This document shows, in pieces, positions 25,657-33,755 of a DNA stretch of 64,000 bases. The stretch comes from Paenibacillus glycanilyticus NBRC 16618 (GTDB lineage Bacteria; Bacillota; Bacilli; Paenibacillales; Paenibacillaceae): contig NZ_BILY01000033.1 in NCBI RefSeq assembly GCF_004000805.1, forward strand, positions 17,946 to 81,945, read 5' to 3'. The first letter of the stretch is position 1. Each line of letters begins with the position of its first letter. The position numbers and the translations under genes were made by a program. The notes beneath the pieces are model-generated. The model was not told the origin of the DNA, searched no databases, and saw only the letters and a program-made list of their open reading frames with translations.

Positions 25657-26139
25657 TTACGATTCGTTAGCGGCGAAACGCTTGAGCAGACTGATGGAAT
25701 TGAAGTGAATCCCTTCATGGTACAAGGTATAGCTGAGAAATTCGCCAACCGTATGGAGAGTAAGTCCCGTCCCCGTGGTGAACGGAACGGCCACTTGCTC
25801 GTCTATTCTATCATGCAATTTTTCCGCAATCCGAATCGGCTGCCCGGCAAGCAGCTCCAGCAAAACTTCAAGCTCAGGCAGCTGATCTTCGTCCTGCCAA
25901 TCACCGGGCTTGGTGCCTTTTGCAAACCACCGCTCAAAGCCTTCGGGAAGGTGTACGGACTCCCCTGCGAAATGAAAAGCAAACCTTTCCTGAACCACGT
26001 AAATATGCCCCAGGTTCCACCTGATATTGTTATTGAAGCCGCCTGGCACATGATCCAGCGCAGCTTCCGACAGACCGCGAACCGTATTTACCGTTACCTG
26101 CCTGATAAAGCCAAGTTGGTGAAGCAATCCTTTACTCAT
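25657..26139 (-). CDS. DinB-family protein
   Basis: A 160-residue protein of the DinB/YfiT four-helix-bundle superfamily. Conserved His residues expected to bind metal are seen in NNNIRWNLGHIYVVQ, HTVGEFLSYTLYHEGIHF. These enzymes use a divalent metal and often act as thiol-dependent transferases, with bacillithiol as cofactor in Bacillota (family knowledge; this substrate unknown). GAGGG precedes the ATG. It may be co-transcribed after the GNAT gene 34 bp upstream. Confidence 0.78.
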   Translation of the reverse strand: MSKGLLHQLGFIRQVTVNTVRGLSEAALDHVPGGFNNNIRWNLGHIYVVQERFAFHFAGESVHLPEGFERWFAKGTKPGDWQDEDQLPELEVLLELLAGQPIRIAEKLHDRIDEQVAVPFTTGTGLTLHTVGEFLSYTLYHEGIHFNSISLLKRFAANES

Positions 26140-26173
26140 CGGGATCCCTCTTTTCCTCCATAATCAAGAAAGT

Positions 26174-26695
26174 CTAACCCTCTATCCAGAACCGGCGGAT
26201 CACGTTCCCGTTCTCTTCCTTGAAGCTCGTATCCTCAACTCCGCCATTGTTCAAGATCGTCCTTGCCGATGCGACGTTACTCTCGTCGCAGCAGACCAGA
26301 ACCTTCTGAATGCCAAGCTCCCTCGTCTTCTCGAGAGATTGGGCAAGCAGCTTCGTCGCATATCCTTGCCTTCTTGCGGAAGGGCGGATTCCGTATCCGA
26401 TGTGCCCTCCCCTTTCCATCAGCCAAGGCGACAAGGCATGCCGGATGTTCACCGCGCCAACGATTCTGCGGTCTTCCGTTGCCAGCCAATAGGTGGAGTT
26501 CGCCACCCAGCTCTCTTGAAGACCAATCCCGTTCGAGACGTCCTCTAGCCACCCAATCATCGCCTGGAAGTCCGACGGATCCTGTTCCACCACCCAAGGG
26601 ACGATATCCTCGCCGCTGTCGATCCATTCCCGGTAAAAATCCAGGTAAGGCTCCTTCCACTCCAGACCCGGCCGAACCAAATAAACATCCGCCAT
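26174..26695 (-). CDS. GNAT acetyltransferase
   Basis: 173 residues with the GNAT core: RRIVGAVNIRH (beta4) and GGHIGYGIRPSARRQGYATKLL, which holds the R-x-x-G-x-A acetyl-CoA loop, then VLVCCDESNVASARTILNNGG. Similar to YhdJ/YoaA-like cytoplasmic acetyltransferases; substrate unknown. It starts 1 bp after the stop of the DUF1801 gene, so the two are probably coupled. Confidence 0.85.
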   Translation of the reverse strand: MADVYLVRPGLEWKEPYLDFYREWIDSGEDIVPWVVEQDPSDFQAMIGWLEDVSNGIGLQESWVANSTYWLATEDRRIVGAVNIRHALSPWLMERGGHIGYGIRPSARRQGYATKLLAQSLEKTRELGIQKVLVCCDESNVASARTILNNGGVEDTSFKEENGNVIRRFWIEG

Positions 26696-26696
26696 C

Positions 26697-27068
26697 TTAC
26701 TTCTTCCCTTTCTGCCTGTTCTCCGCTGCCCGGTATTCGGTGATCCTCTTGATCAGTTCGTACGGAATAGGTTTGTTCAGCGGGAATTGTACGGAACCTT
26801 TGGCTCCTTTATAGCCGGACAGCTCCTCCTGAAAAGCGCTGATACCTGCTGCCGTCGGGTAAAATCCGATATGCTTTTTGAACGCGGCATAATAGACTAA
26901 ATTTCCGTTCAACTCAAAAGCCGGCATCTGGTAGCTGATCTTTTCCTTCGCGTCCGGCGCAGCTTCCCGTATCACTTCCCGAATCTTCTGAAGGGTCGTC
27001 TGCAGCTCGGACGGAAAGTTTGCAATATATTCATCAATCGTTTTGTACTCCGCGGCGTTTGTTTCCAT
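26697..27068 (-). CDS. DUF1801 / YdhG-like protein
   Basis: 123 residues with the DUF1801 pattern: KTIDEYIANFPSELQTTLQKIR, ISYQMPAFELNG, YYAAFKKHIGFYP and FPLNKPIPYELIKRI. Bacillus subtilis YdhG (Fra) of this family is described as a frataxin-like iron chaperone; whether this copy does that is unknown. It sits between the GntR and GNAT genes on the minus strand. A second family member lies at 31927-32271. Confidence 0.82.
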   Translation of the reverse strand: METNAAEYKTIDEYIANFPSELQTTLQKIREVIREAAPDAKEKISYQMPAFELNGNLVYYAAFKKHIGFYPTAAGISAFQEELSGYKGAKGSVQFPLNKPIPYELIKRITEYRAAENRQKGKK

Positions 27069-27085
27069 GTCGGCCTCCTTGGTCC

Positions 27086-27799
27086 TTACACATCGTAATT
27101 AACGACGTAAGGATGCATATCCGTATTATAAAAGCCAACGCTGTACTCAATCAAATCGTCGTCGGGGCCATACGCAAACCGGGAACGCTTCAGCACGATA
27201 GCTTGTCCCGCAGTCATTCCGAGTGCTTCCTGCACTTCGTCCGGGGCCGGCGATACGGCAAATTCATCCCGGTAATGCTCGGGTACAAAGCCCTGCTCCT
27301 CCAGCCAGTCGTATAGCGATTGGATCCTAAGAACGTCCGCGCTGCCGTGCAGCTTCGCCGGCAAATAATGCGTGTAATGAATATAGGGCGTCCCGTTCAG
27401 GAGATACAACCTGTCGATCTTCAAAGCTTGCGGCCCGAACAGACGATACGGCTCCGTTCCTTCTTCGTTATTCGAAAGTCCCGCGCGCAGCAGCTGCTTG
27501 CCGATCTGATGTCCCTCTTCTACCAGAACCTCCGTGAACCGTTTCAGCTTGGACAGCTTGGAGGAGGAGGTATTGCGGATGACTCTCGTGCCTTTGCCGC
27601 TGCTCGTCTCCAGGTACCCTTCCTGCACCAGCGCCTTGATCGCATTGCGTACCGTTATTTTGCTGACCTGGAATTCCTGCTCCAGCAGCGGCTCGGATGG
27701 AATATTCGCATCCACCGGGTACACCCCGTGCAAAATCCGGTCTTTTATAATGTTCATCACTTGTATATACAAAGGGCTGTTGTTTCGTACCAGCTTCAT
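27086..27799 (-). CDS. GntR/HutC-family transcriptional regulator of the glucosaminate operon
   Basis: 237 residues: an N-terminal GntR winged helix (YIQVMNIIKDRILHGVYP, SEPLLEQEFQVSKITVRNAI) and a UTRA/HutC ligand domain from about residue 80. AAAGGTAGG precedes the ATG. It is the last gene of the operon, 11 bp after the sugar kinase. Two TAAYRTTATAATGTTA-like palindromes flank the operon promoter at 31798-31858 and are its likely operators, giving autoregulated repression relieved by a pathway intermediate. Confidence 0.9.
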   Translation of the reverse strand: MKLVRNNSPLYIQVMNIIKDRILHGVYPVDANIPSEPLLEQEFQVSKITVRNAIKALVQEGYLETSSGKGTRVIRNTSSSKLSKLKRFTEVLVEEGHQIGKQLLRAGLSNNEEGTEPYRLFGPQALKIDRLYLLNGTPYIHYTHYLPAKLHGSADVLRIQSLYDWLEEQGFVPEHYRDEFAVSPAPDEVQEALGMTAGQAIVLKRSRFAYGPDDDLIEYSVGFYNTDMHPYVVNYDV

Positions 27800-27810
27800 T
27801 GCCGTTCTAC

Positions 27811-28830
27811 CTACCTTTCCACATCGGCCGCCTTCTCCGCCATCGCCCTCATAACCTCCCGTTCGGACGACATTGGCGTATCTCCGGCCGTAGTATGCGC
27901 CAATAGGGCTGCGGCCGCCGCGAAGCTTACCGTCTTCTCGGGAGCAAACCCCTGCAGTTCCCCGTGAATGATCCCGCTCGTATAAGCATCGCCGGCTCCA
28001 ATCCGATCATACACCATAAACGACCGCTCCGGCGAAAAAGAAAAGGTTTGCTTCTTGTAAAGAAAACCACGCAGCGAATGCGTATTGTCGGCATTAACGG
28101 TACGATGCGTGCCTGCGATAACGGAAATGCCATAACGGTCCGCCGCCACCGGAATCAGTTCGACGAGCTGTTCCTCGCGCTCCGCTGCCGCAGCCTGCAT
28201 CCCCAAAATATGGATCGCATCCCGTTCGTTCATCATGACCATATCCGCCAGCTGCAGCATCCGCTCATAATGAGGCCTCGCCGCGCCATAGCCGTCATCG
28301 CCCCATAAAGCAGGGCGGTAGTTGCAATCAAACACGACCACTCCGCCCCGCTTCTTCACCGCCTCGGCCAGCTTCCGCATATGGAGCCGGACGCCGTCAT
28401 TCATCGCCAGCGCAATGCCGCATAGATGAAGAACGTCCAGTTCGGCGGAAATCCGGTCGTAATCGTAAATATCGGCAGGAGCCGTATTAAAGCTGCTTTC
28501 TTGCCGGTTCGTATAAGTGACGCGGCTAGGACGGGAACCAAAGCCATTCTCGAGAAAATACATGCCGATATATCGTCCGCCGCGCTCTATAAGCTCCGTT
28601 GCCACTCCAAGCCTGCGCAAGCTTCCGATTGCCGCTTCGCCCAGCGGATTATCCGGCAGCCGCGTAATGAGGGACGCCGCATAACCAAACCGCGAGAGTG
28701 CCGACATCACGTTAACGCCCGTGCCCGAGAACGAATAAGACAAGCTGTCCGCCTGCGTCAACAGCTGGAAGCCCGGCGTCTGCAGCCGCATCATCACTTC
28801 TCCAAAAGCCGCGATCCGCTTAGCCGCCAT
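27811..28830 (-). CDS. PfkB-family sugar kinase, probably 2-keto-3-deoxygluconate kinase
   Basis: 339-residue ribokinase-family enzyme. It begins RIAAFGEVMMRLQTPG, has the substrate-side GTGVNVMSALSRFG, and the C-terminal anion-hole motif DRIGAGDAYTSGII with the catalytic Asp. It overlaps the aldolase gene by 11 bp; the ribosome site is weak, so translation is probably coupled. Placed beside an ammonia lyase that yields 2-keto-3-deoxygluconate and an aldolase for the 6-phosphate, KDG kinase is the natural assignment; another sugar acid remains possible. Confidence 0.85.
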   Translation of the reverse strand: MAAKRIAAFGEVMMRLQTPGFQLLTQADSLSYSFSGTGVNVMSALSRFGYAASLITRLPDNPLGEAAIGSLRRLGVATELIERGGRYIGMYFLENGFGSRPSRVTYTNRQESSFNTAPADIYDYDRISAELDVLHLCGIALAMNDGVRLHMRKLAEAVKKRGGVVVFDCNYRPALWGDDGYGAARPHYERMLQLADMVMMNERDAIHILGMQAAAAEREEQLVELIPVAADRYGISVIAGTHRTVNADNTHSLRGFLYKKQTFSFSPERSFMVYDRIGAGDAYTSGIIHGELQGFAPEKTVSFAAAAALLAHTTAGDTPMSSEREVMRAMAEKAADVER

Positions 28831-29578
28831 AGCGGTCGACCAGCTTTTTCATCGTGATCAGCAGCTCTTGCACATCCTCCACTCTGGTTGCCCCTGTTGC
28901 CTTATCCATAATCGAGGAATACACATGCGGAATAACCTGCGGTACGCCCGCTTCCAGCGCTATTCGCAGAATAGCCTCGAAGTTCCCCTTATCAATGCCG
29001 CCTGTCGGCTCAAGCGCAAAGCCTTCCTCGGCACATGCCTTGGCAACCGCCCGAAGCTCATCTTCGCAGGCTAGTCCGTTCATCGGAAAATATTTCAGAG
29101 CATTGCCGCCCATATCGCGGACAATCGCAATCGCCGCCTTCACCGGCACGATAGCCTGCTCCTGCGCCGCCGCGCTGGCCGGTCCCGTTGACAGATTGAC
29201 GTAACCAACCTGACCGGTTGGGGATACCAAGCTGTTAATCCAGCTGTCTTTTTCTCCGAGATTAGCGCGCGTTGCTCCTACGGAAGGGAACACCTGGTTA
29301 ATGTGCGTACCACCGTACTGCTTCGCAATCTCCGCAACAACGGTCGCCTGGCGGTTATCCCCCGCGCCAAGGCCGATGGATACGGCATCGTCAATCGCGA
29401 GACCGTACTCACGCATGGCCTCTACCGCAGCCTCCACATTCGGGTAGTTTTTGGACAAAACGCCAACCAACACGTAGCCCTCCGCCGCCTCGAATACATC
29501 CTTCGCATTACCGATGCTGCCCGCGAGCACATTAAGCGCAGCGCGTCCTTTATACAATCGTTTCGTCATATTAGACAT
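28820..29578 (-). CDS. dgaF: KDGP-aldolase family protein (DgaF/EF_0839 type)
   Basis: 252-residue TIM-barrel aldolase of the DgaF family, which cleaves 2-keto-3-deoxygluconate-6-phosphate to pyruvate and glyceraldehyde-3-phosphate. Family features: RAALNVLAGSIGNAKDVFEA, AVSIGLGAGDN, HINQVFPSVGATRANLG, GNALKYFPMNGL with the probable Schiff-base Lys, and LEPTGGIDKGNF. AGGAGG lies 8 nt before the ATG. It overlaps the upstream PLP enzyme by 8 bp and the kinase downstream by 11 bp. Confidence 0.85.
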   Translation of the reverse strand: MSNMTKRLYKGRAALNVLAGSIGNAKDVFEAAEGYVLVGVLSKNYPNVEAAVEAMREYGLAIDDAVSIGLGAGDNRQATVVAEIAKQYGGTHINQVFPSVGATRANLGEKDSWINSLVSPTGQVGYVNLSTGPASAAAQEQAIVPVKAAIAIVRDMGGNALKYFPMNGLACEDELRAVAKACAEEGFALEPTGGIDKGNFEAILRIALEAGVPQVIPHVYSSIMDKATGATRVEDVQELLITMKKLVDRYGG

Positions 29579-30683
29579 GGTTGCGGCCTCCTGCCAGTTC
29601 TCGTATGCGTGCTTCGATGACTTCCATATCGTCGCCCGTTAACGGACGGGGATCAATATCGAAATAGCCCTGTTTTACGCCGTAATCCCGGGTATAAATC
29701 GCAATGTCGCCTTCCCGCAGCCCATCGTTGACGGCCTTTGCCGTTGTACCGGACAGGGCTGGATCGATTTGAATTCTTGCGCGGAATATCGCTCTTCCCG
29801 CTTCATCCTGCACTATCGTTACCTTTATGCCGGGAAGCTCGGAAAGCGGAAGGAGCTTGTTCAGCGCTGCCTTCTCCCGCTCGCTGTTATCCGGCTTATC
29901 GCGGTATTCGTCCAGCGCCTGAAGCAGGCCAAAGGACGTTTCCTTGCCGACCTTCATGCTTCGTCCGATGCCGTGAAGCTGCATTTTCACCCACTCGATA
30001 TAGGTCCGCTTGCCGCCTACAATGCCGGAGGTTGGTCCTTCAATCGCCTTCGAGCCGCTATAAATGGCAAGGTCGGAATATTGGACGTATTTCCGCAGAT
30101 CCTCTTCCGCCGCCGCGTCCACGATCATCGGCACGCCCCGGCGCTGCGCGACTTCCCAGGCTTCCTCGACGCTGATCATATTCTTCTGCACGGCATGATG
30201 GGACTTCACGTACAGGATAGCTGCCGTGCGTTCATTGATGGCTTCCTCGATATGCCCGGCTGTTCCTTCGTTCGCGTAGCCAACCTCCACCAGCCTGCCG
30301 CCGCCCAAGTAAACCATCGTTTCAACCGGCGCTCCGTATTGCACGTTATGGCCTTTGAGAATAATAATCTCGTTCTGCTGGATTGGCTCTTGATGAAGCT
30401 TTTCCGCCAACCGCCGGCTTCCCTTCGTCACGATTCCCGCAACCGACAGCGCAATGCCGCTGGAAGCGGAGTTCACGATGACGGCCGCCTCGGAGCCGAT
30501 AATCCCTGCAACATAGTCGCCTGCTTTGTCGACCAGATCGGCAATCTCCACATAGCTTTGTCCGCCTAGCTTCATTGCCTCCATAACCGAATCGGTCGGC
30601 GCGGAGACGCCTAGAATGCTCATTCGGCCGCTGGCGTTAATAACTCTCTTCAACCCGTATCTAGCATGCAAAGTACTGTCCAT
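29571..30683 (-). CDS. dgaE: DgaE-family PLP-dependent D-glucosaminate ammonia lyase
   Basis: 370-residue PLP enzyme related to selenocysteine synthase SelA. RVINASGRMSILGVS opens the fold; the PLP lysine is in YSGSKAIEGPTSG; AAILYVKSHHAVQKN and MIVDAAAEEDL line the cofactor site. In Salmonella, DgaE removes ammonia from D-glucosaminate-6-phosphate to give KDG-6-phosphate. No PTS is encoded here and a kinase is, so the free acid may be the substrate. GAGGGGAG precedes the ATG at 9 nt. It overlaps the amidohydrolase gene by 23 bp. Confidence 0.85.
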   Translation of the reverse strand: MDSTLHARYGLKRVINASGRMSILGVSAPTDSVMEAMKLGGQSYVEIADLVDKAGDYVAGIIGSEAAVIVNSASSGIALSVAGIVTKGSRRLAEKLHQEPIQQNEIIILKGHNVQYGAPVETMVYLGGGRLVEVGYANEGTAGHIEEAINERTAAILYVKSHHAVQKNMISVEEAWEVAQRRGVPMIVDAAAEEDLRKYVQYSDLAIYSGSKAIEGPTSGIVGGKRTYIEWVKMQLHGIGRSMKVGKETSFGLLQALDEYRDKPDNSEREKAALNKLLPLSELPGIKVTIVQDEAGRAIFRARIQIDPALSGTTAKAVNDGLREGDIAIYTRDYGVKQGYFDIDPRPLTGDDMEVIEARIRELAGGRNHV

Positions 30684-31764
30684 TCGTATATACTCCCCTC
30701 GCCTGAATCGTTTGCCCCGCCGTTCTTTTCTCGCCTTCGGAATCCAGCAGCTCCGACGGGCTGTCCACCACCTCGAATAAAGTCAGGTTCGCGGGCTGGC
30801 CTATCTGAATGCGCCCAAGTTCCGGTCTGCCAAGCCAGCCGGCAGGTCGGACCGTCACCGCCGCGATAATCTCTTCCAATGAATAGCCTAACATTAGAAA
30901 CTTCGTCAGCACCTGAGATAAGCTATGCACCGGACCGTTCAGCCGGTTGCCCCGGTAAATGTCCGTGCTGATCGTGTCAAACCGGATTCCCGCATGTTTC
31001 GCCATCTCCGCCACTTCGAACGAAAAGCTTGCCGTCCCATGCCCAACGTCCAGCCTAACACCTCTGTCCAGCGCCTCCTTGAGAACCGGCAAGGCGCCGC
31101 CATTATGATCAAACAACCGGTTATCCCGCTTGCCGTTCAAATAATGCGTCACCACGTCGCGCTCCCGAAGCAGTGGCAGGATCTCTTCCACTCCGGGCGG
31201 TCTCGAGCCGATATGGACCATAAGCGGCAGACCGCTTTCTACGGACAAAGCCCTCGCCAGCCGCAAAGGCTCCAGGCCGCTTCGGCCGACAACGCTTCCG
31301 CTCATCCTCGCCTTTAACCCCACGATAAACGCCGGGTGACGGGCAATAGCCTCTAGCGCCTCTTTCCGGTCAATCCATTGAAGCTCCGACAGCTCATCGA
31401 CCCGCTGCAGGCCAAGCCGGGATACGTTCAATAGCGCCAATACTCTCGTCCTTGCCTCAGCCCGGCTTGCAGCCAGCTCGTCAATCCGGTCCGCGCCGCA
31501 GCTTCCCGCGTCAACAATCGTAGTTACGCCATGCCTCACGCCAATTTCATCAATCTCATCGCCATATGGCGCAAGCCCTGAAACCGCATGCACATGCAGG
31601 TCAATCCACCCGCTCGAGGCGTACATGCCGGTACAATCCATTACATTGCCGCCTTCTGCCGTGCATGCATCCGACAGCTCCGCAATCCGGCCATCCGCAC
31701 CCATCACAATGTCGACCCTCTCTAAACGGTCCAACAGCTTTACGTTCCGCCATATCAATTCCAT
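30661..31764 (-). CDS. Amidohydrolase/deacetylase metalloenzyme (EF_0837 type)
   Basis: 367-residue amidohydrolase: metal motif WIDLHVHA, VVTHYLNGKRDN, DVGHGTASFSFEVAE and FDTISTDIYRG. It resembles the deacetylases found beside DgaE and DgaF homologues in Enterococcus and other bacteria. The ATG at 31764 follows AAAGGTGGCGGA; an upstream frame start at 31791 lies inside the promoter. First gene of the operon. Predicted to deacetylate an N-acetyl-hexosaminate to feed the ammonia lyase (inference from gene order). Confidence 0.82.
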   Translation of the reverse strand: MELIWRNVKLLDRLERVDIVMGADGRIAELSDACTAEGGNVMDCTGMYASSGWIDLHVHAVSGLAPYGDEIDEIGVRHGVTTIVDAGSCGADRIDELAASRAEARTRVLALLNVSRLGLQRVDELSELQWIDRKEALEAIARHPAFIVGLKARMSGSVVGRSGLEPLRLARALSVESGLPLMVHIGSRPPGVEEILPLLRERDVVTHYLNGKRDNRLFDHNGGALPVLKEALDRGVRLDVGHGTASFSFEVAEMAKHAGIRFDTISTDIYRGNRLNGPVHSLSQVLTKFLMLGYSLEEIIAAVTVRPAGWLGRPELGRIQIGQPANLTLFEVVDSPSELLDSEGEKRTAGQTIQARGVYTNGQYFAC

Positions 31765-31797
31765 TCCGCCACCTTTTTCTGCAACAGACATGTAGTA

Positions 31798-31858
31798 TAA
31801 CGTTATAATGTTAGATTACATCGATTAGGTGGAGCGGTCAACAAACATTATAATGTTT
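31798..31858 (-). promoter_or_regulatory. Promoter of the glucosaminate operon with two GntR-type operators
   Basis: Minus-strand -35 TTGACC (31836-31841) and -10 TAATCT (31813-31818) are spaced 17 bp. The perfect palindrome AAACATTATAATGTTT (31843-31858) lies just upstream of the -35, and TAACGTTATAATGTTA (31798-31813) overlaps the downstream edge of the -10; centres are 45 bp apart. A dimeric repressor on both could loop or block the promoter. The encoded GntR protein is the obvious candidate. Confidence 0.7.
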
Positions 31859-31864
31859 AAACAG

Positions 31865-31914
31865 AAAAAGAGCCTGCAAGTTAATGAGAATCCCTTCCAC
31901 TAACTTGCAAGCTC
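31865..31914 (-). terminator. Intrinsic terminator after the small DUF1801 gene
   Basis: A 14-bp stem with one wobble (31870-31883 with 31901-31914) is followed by TTTTTCTG on the minus strand. Confidence 0.85.
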
Positions 31915-31926
31915 TCTCCTGCCGGA

Positions 31927-32271
31927 TTACAACGACTCTGATGCCTGCTTCAACAGATTGGCGAGCACATCGAAATCAGCCGCTTGCCCTGCTTTGAATT
32001 TGATTGTTTTTCGTTCCGGCGGACCGTCGAACTGCCCTTCAGGGAATTCCACTTCAGCTGCGTTAAAAATAACAAAGCTGACGGCATCCTTCGCTGTCGA
32101 GATAACCGCGGCGTATTTGCCATTTTTCAAAAAATGGGGCTTCTTGTATTGAATCCGTTCCTCCGCACCCGGCACAGTCTCGTGGACCATATCCCGAAGG
32201 CTGCTTGCCAGCTCGGCCTGCCACGGCTGCACCAGCTCCTCGATGAACGACGTAACTTCTGCCTGCTTCAT
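31927..32271 (-). CDS. DUF1801-like protein
   Basis: 114 residues: MKQAEVTSFIEELVQPWQAEL, ERIQYKKPHFLKNGKYAAVIS and a C-terminal helix. It fits the DUF1801/YdhG fold and is a distant relative of the protein at 26697. GGGAGAGG precedes the ATG at 32271; the longer frame to 32304 lacks a ribosome site. Single-gene unit with its own terminator. Function unknown. Confidence 0.72.
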   Translation of the reverse strand: MKQAEVTSFIEELVQPWQAELASSLRDMVHETVPGAEERIQYKKPHFLKNGKYAAVISTAKDAVSFVIFNAAEVEFPEGQFDGPPERKTIKFKAGQAADFDVLANLLKQASESL

Positions 32272-32366
32272 GCCATCCTCTCCCTTTTGCAATGATTCTA
32301 TCAATTACTATACCATTTCGCCTAAATTATAGAAAACCTGTCTTTCAGTATTCGCGGAAGAAGAGC

Positions 32367-32395
32367 AAAAAACCTCACTATGAAGTGAGGTTTTT
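32367..32395. terminator. Intrinsic terminator after metY
   Basis: AAAAACCTCACT and AGTGAGGTTTTT pair around a 4-nt loop, with T runs on both strands. Confidence 0.9.
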
Positions 32396-32409
32396 GTAAA
32401 TGCACACTG

Positions 32410-33717
32410 TTATTGAGCGACCGGAACGCCTTTCGCCGCCTCGATTGCTTGAGCCAGATCGTCAATAATATCACGGATGGATTCCGTGCCGATGGAAAGA
32501 CGGATCAGCCCCGGCGTTACGCCGGCTGCAAGCTGTTCGTCTTCCTTCAGCTGGGCATGGGTCGTGCTGGAAGGATGAATAATAAGCGACTTGGAGTCGC
32601 CGACATTCGCTAGATGCGAGAATAGCTTCACGTTCTGAATAAGCTGTTTCCCCGCTTCCGCTCCGCCTTTAATACCAAAGGTAAGGATCGCGCCTTGGCC
32701 GTTAGGCAAATATTTTTGCGCGAGCTCATAGGAAGGGTGGCTTGGCAGGCCAGGGTAGCTTACCCATTCGACATCTTCATGGTTCTCCAGATACCGCGCC
32801 ACTTCCAGCGCATTGGAGCTATGGCGCTCCAGGCGAAGATGGAGCGTTTCCAGCCCTTGCAGCAGCAGGAACGAGCTGAGCGGCGACAGCGCGGCACCCA
32901 AATCGCGGAGCAACTGTACACGAGCTTTGATTATATAGGCGATTGGCCCTACTGCCTGCGTATACACCACGCCATGATAGCTTGGATCCGGCTCGGTGAG
33001 GCCCGGGAATTTGCCGCTTGCTTCCCAATCGAAATTACCGCCGTCAACAATTACGCCGCCGATTGTCGTGCCATGCCCGCCAATGAATTTAGTCGCCGAA
33101 TGAACAACAATATCCGCGCCGTGCTTGATCGGCTGCAGCAGGTAAGGACTTGGGAACGTGTTATCGACGATAAGCGGAATACCGTTCTCATGAGCGATTG
33201 CCGCTACCGCTTCAATGTCGAGGATATCGCCTTTTGGATTGCCGATCGTCTCGCCATAGATTGCTTTTGTCTTATCCGTAATGGCGCTGCGGAAGTTCTC
33301 CGGATTGCTGGAATCGACGAATATAACCTTGATACCCAGCTTGGCAAGCGTATGGGCAAACAGATTATAAGTGCCGCCGTACAGCGAAGCGGAGGATACA
33401 ATCTCGTCGCCGGCACCTGCAATGTTGAGAATGGCCGTTGTAATAGCCGCCTGTCCAGAAGCAACGCCAAGCGCTCCGGCTCCGCCTTCGAGCGCGGCAA
33501 TACGCTGCTCGAATACATCTGTGGTCGGATTCATGACCCGCGTATAGATATTGCCAAATTCCTTCAGCGCAAACAGGTTGGCCGCATGCTCCGTATCGCG
33601 AAAGCCGTACGACGTTGTCTGGTAAATCGGCACCGCCCGGGATAAGGTTGTCGGGTCAATCTGCTGTCCCGCATGCACCGCCAAAGTCTCCAAGCCATAG
33701 TTGTTTGTTTCGCTCAT
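32410..33717 (-). CDS. metY: O-acetylhomoserine sulfhydrylase
   Basis: 435-residue PLP enzyme of the Cys/Met metabolism family that makes homocysteine from O-acetylhomoserine and sulfide. ETLAVHAGQQIDPTT, the TTSYGFRDTEHAANLFAL opening, YTRVMNPTTDVFEQRIAALE, and PLP Lys in VVHSATKFIGGHGT are diagnostic; length fits MetY rather than the shorter MetB. AGAGGA precedes the ATG. It lies 38 bp after the aldo/keto reductase stop, so it is probably the last gene of the organosulfur operon, using sulfide or sulfite-derived sulfur released by the upstream monooxygenases. Confidence 0.93.
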   Translation of the reverse strand: MSETNNYGLETLAVHAGQQIDPTTLSRAVPIYQTTSYGFRDTEHAANLFALKEFGNIYTRVMNPTTDVFEQRIAALEGGAGALGVASGQAAITTAILNIAGAGDEIVSSASLYGGTYNLFAHTLAKLGIKVIFVDSSNPENFRSAITDKTKAIYGETIGNPKGDILDIEAVAAIAHENGIPLIVDNTFPSPYLLQPIKHGADIVVHSATKFIGGHGTTIGGVIVDGGNFDWEASGKFPGLTEPDPSYHGVVYTQAVGPIAYIIKARVQLLRDLGAALSPLSSFLLLQGLETLHLRLERHSSNALEVARYLENHEDVEWVSYPGLPSHPSYELAQKYLPNGQGAILTFGIKGGAEAGKQLIQNVKLFSHLANVGDSKSLIIHPSSTTHAQLKEDEQLAAGVTPGLIRLSIGTESIRDIIDDLAQAIEAAKGVPVAQ

Positions 33718-33755
33718 CGTTCATTCCTCTTTTCCAATTAAGTTTTTATATAAAA

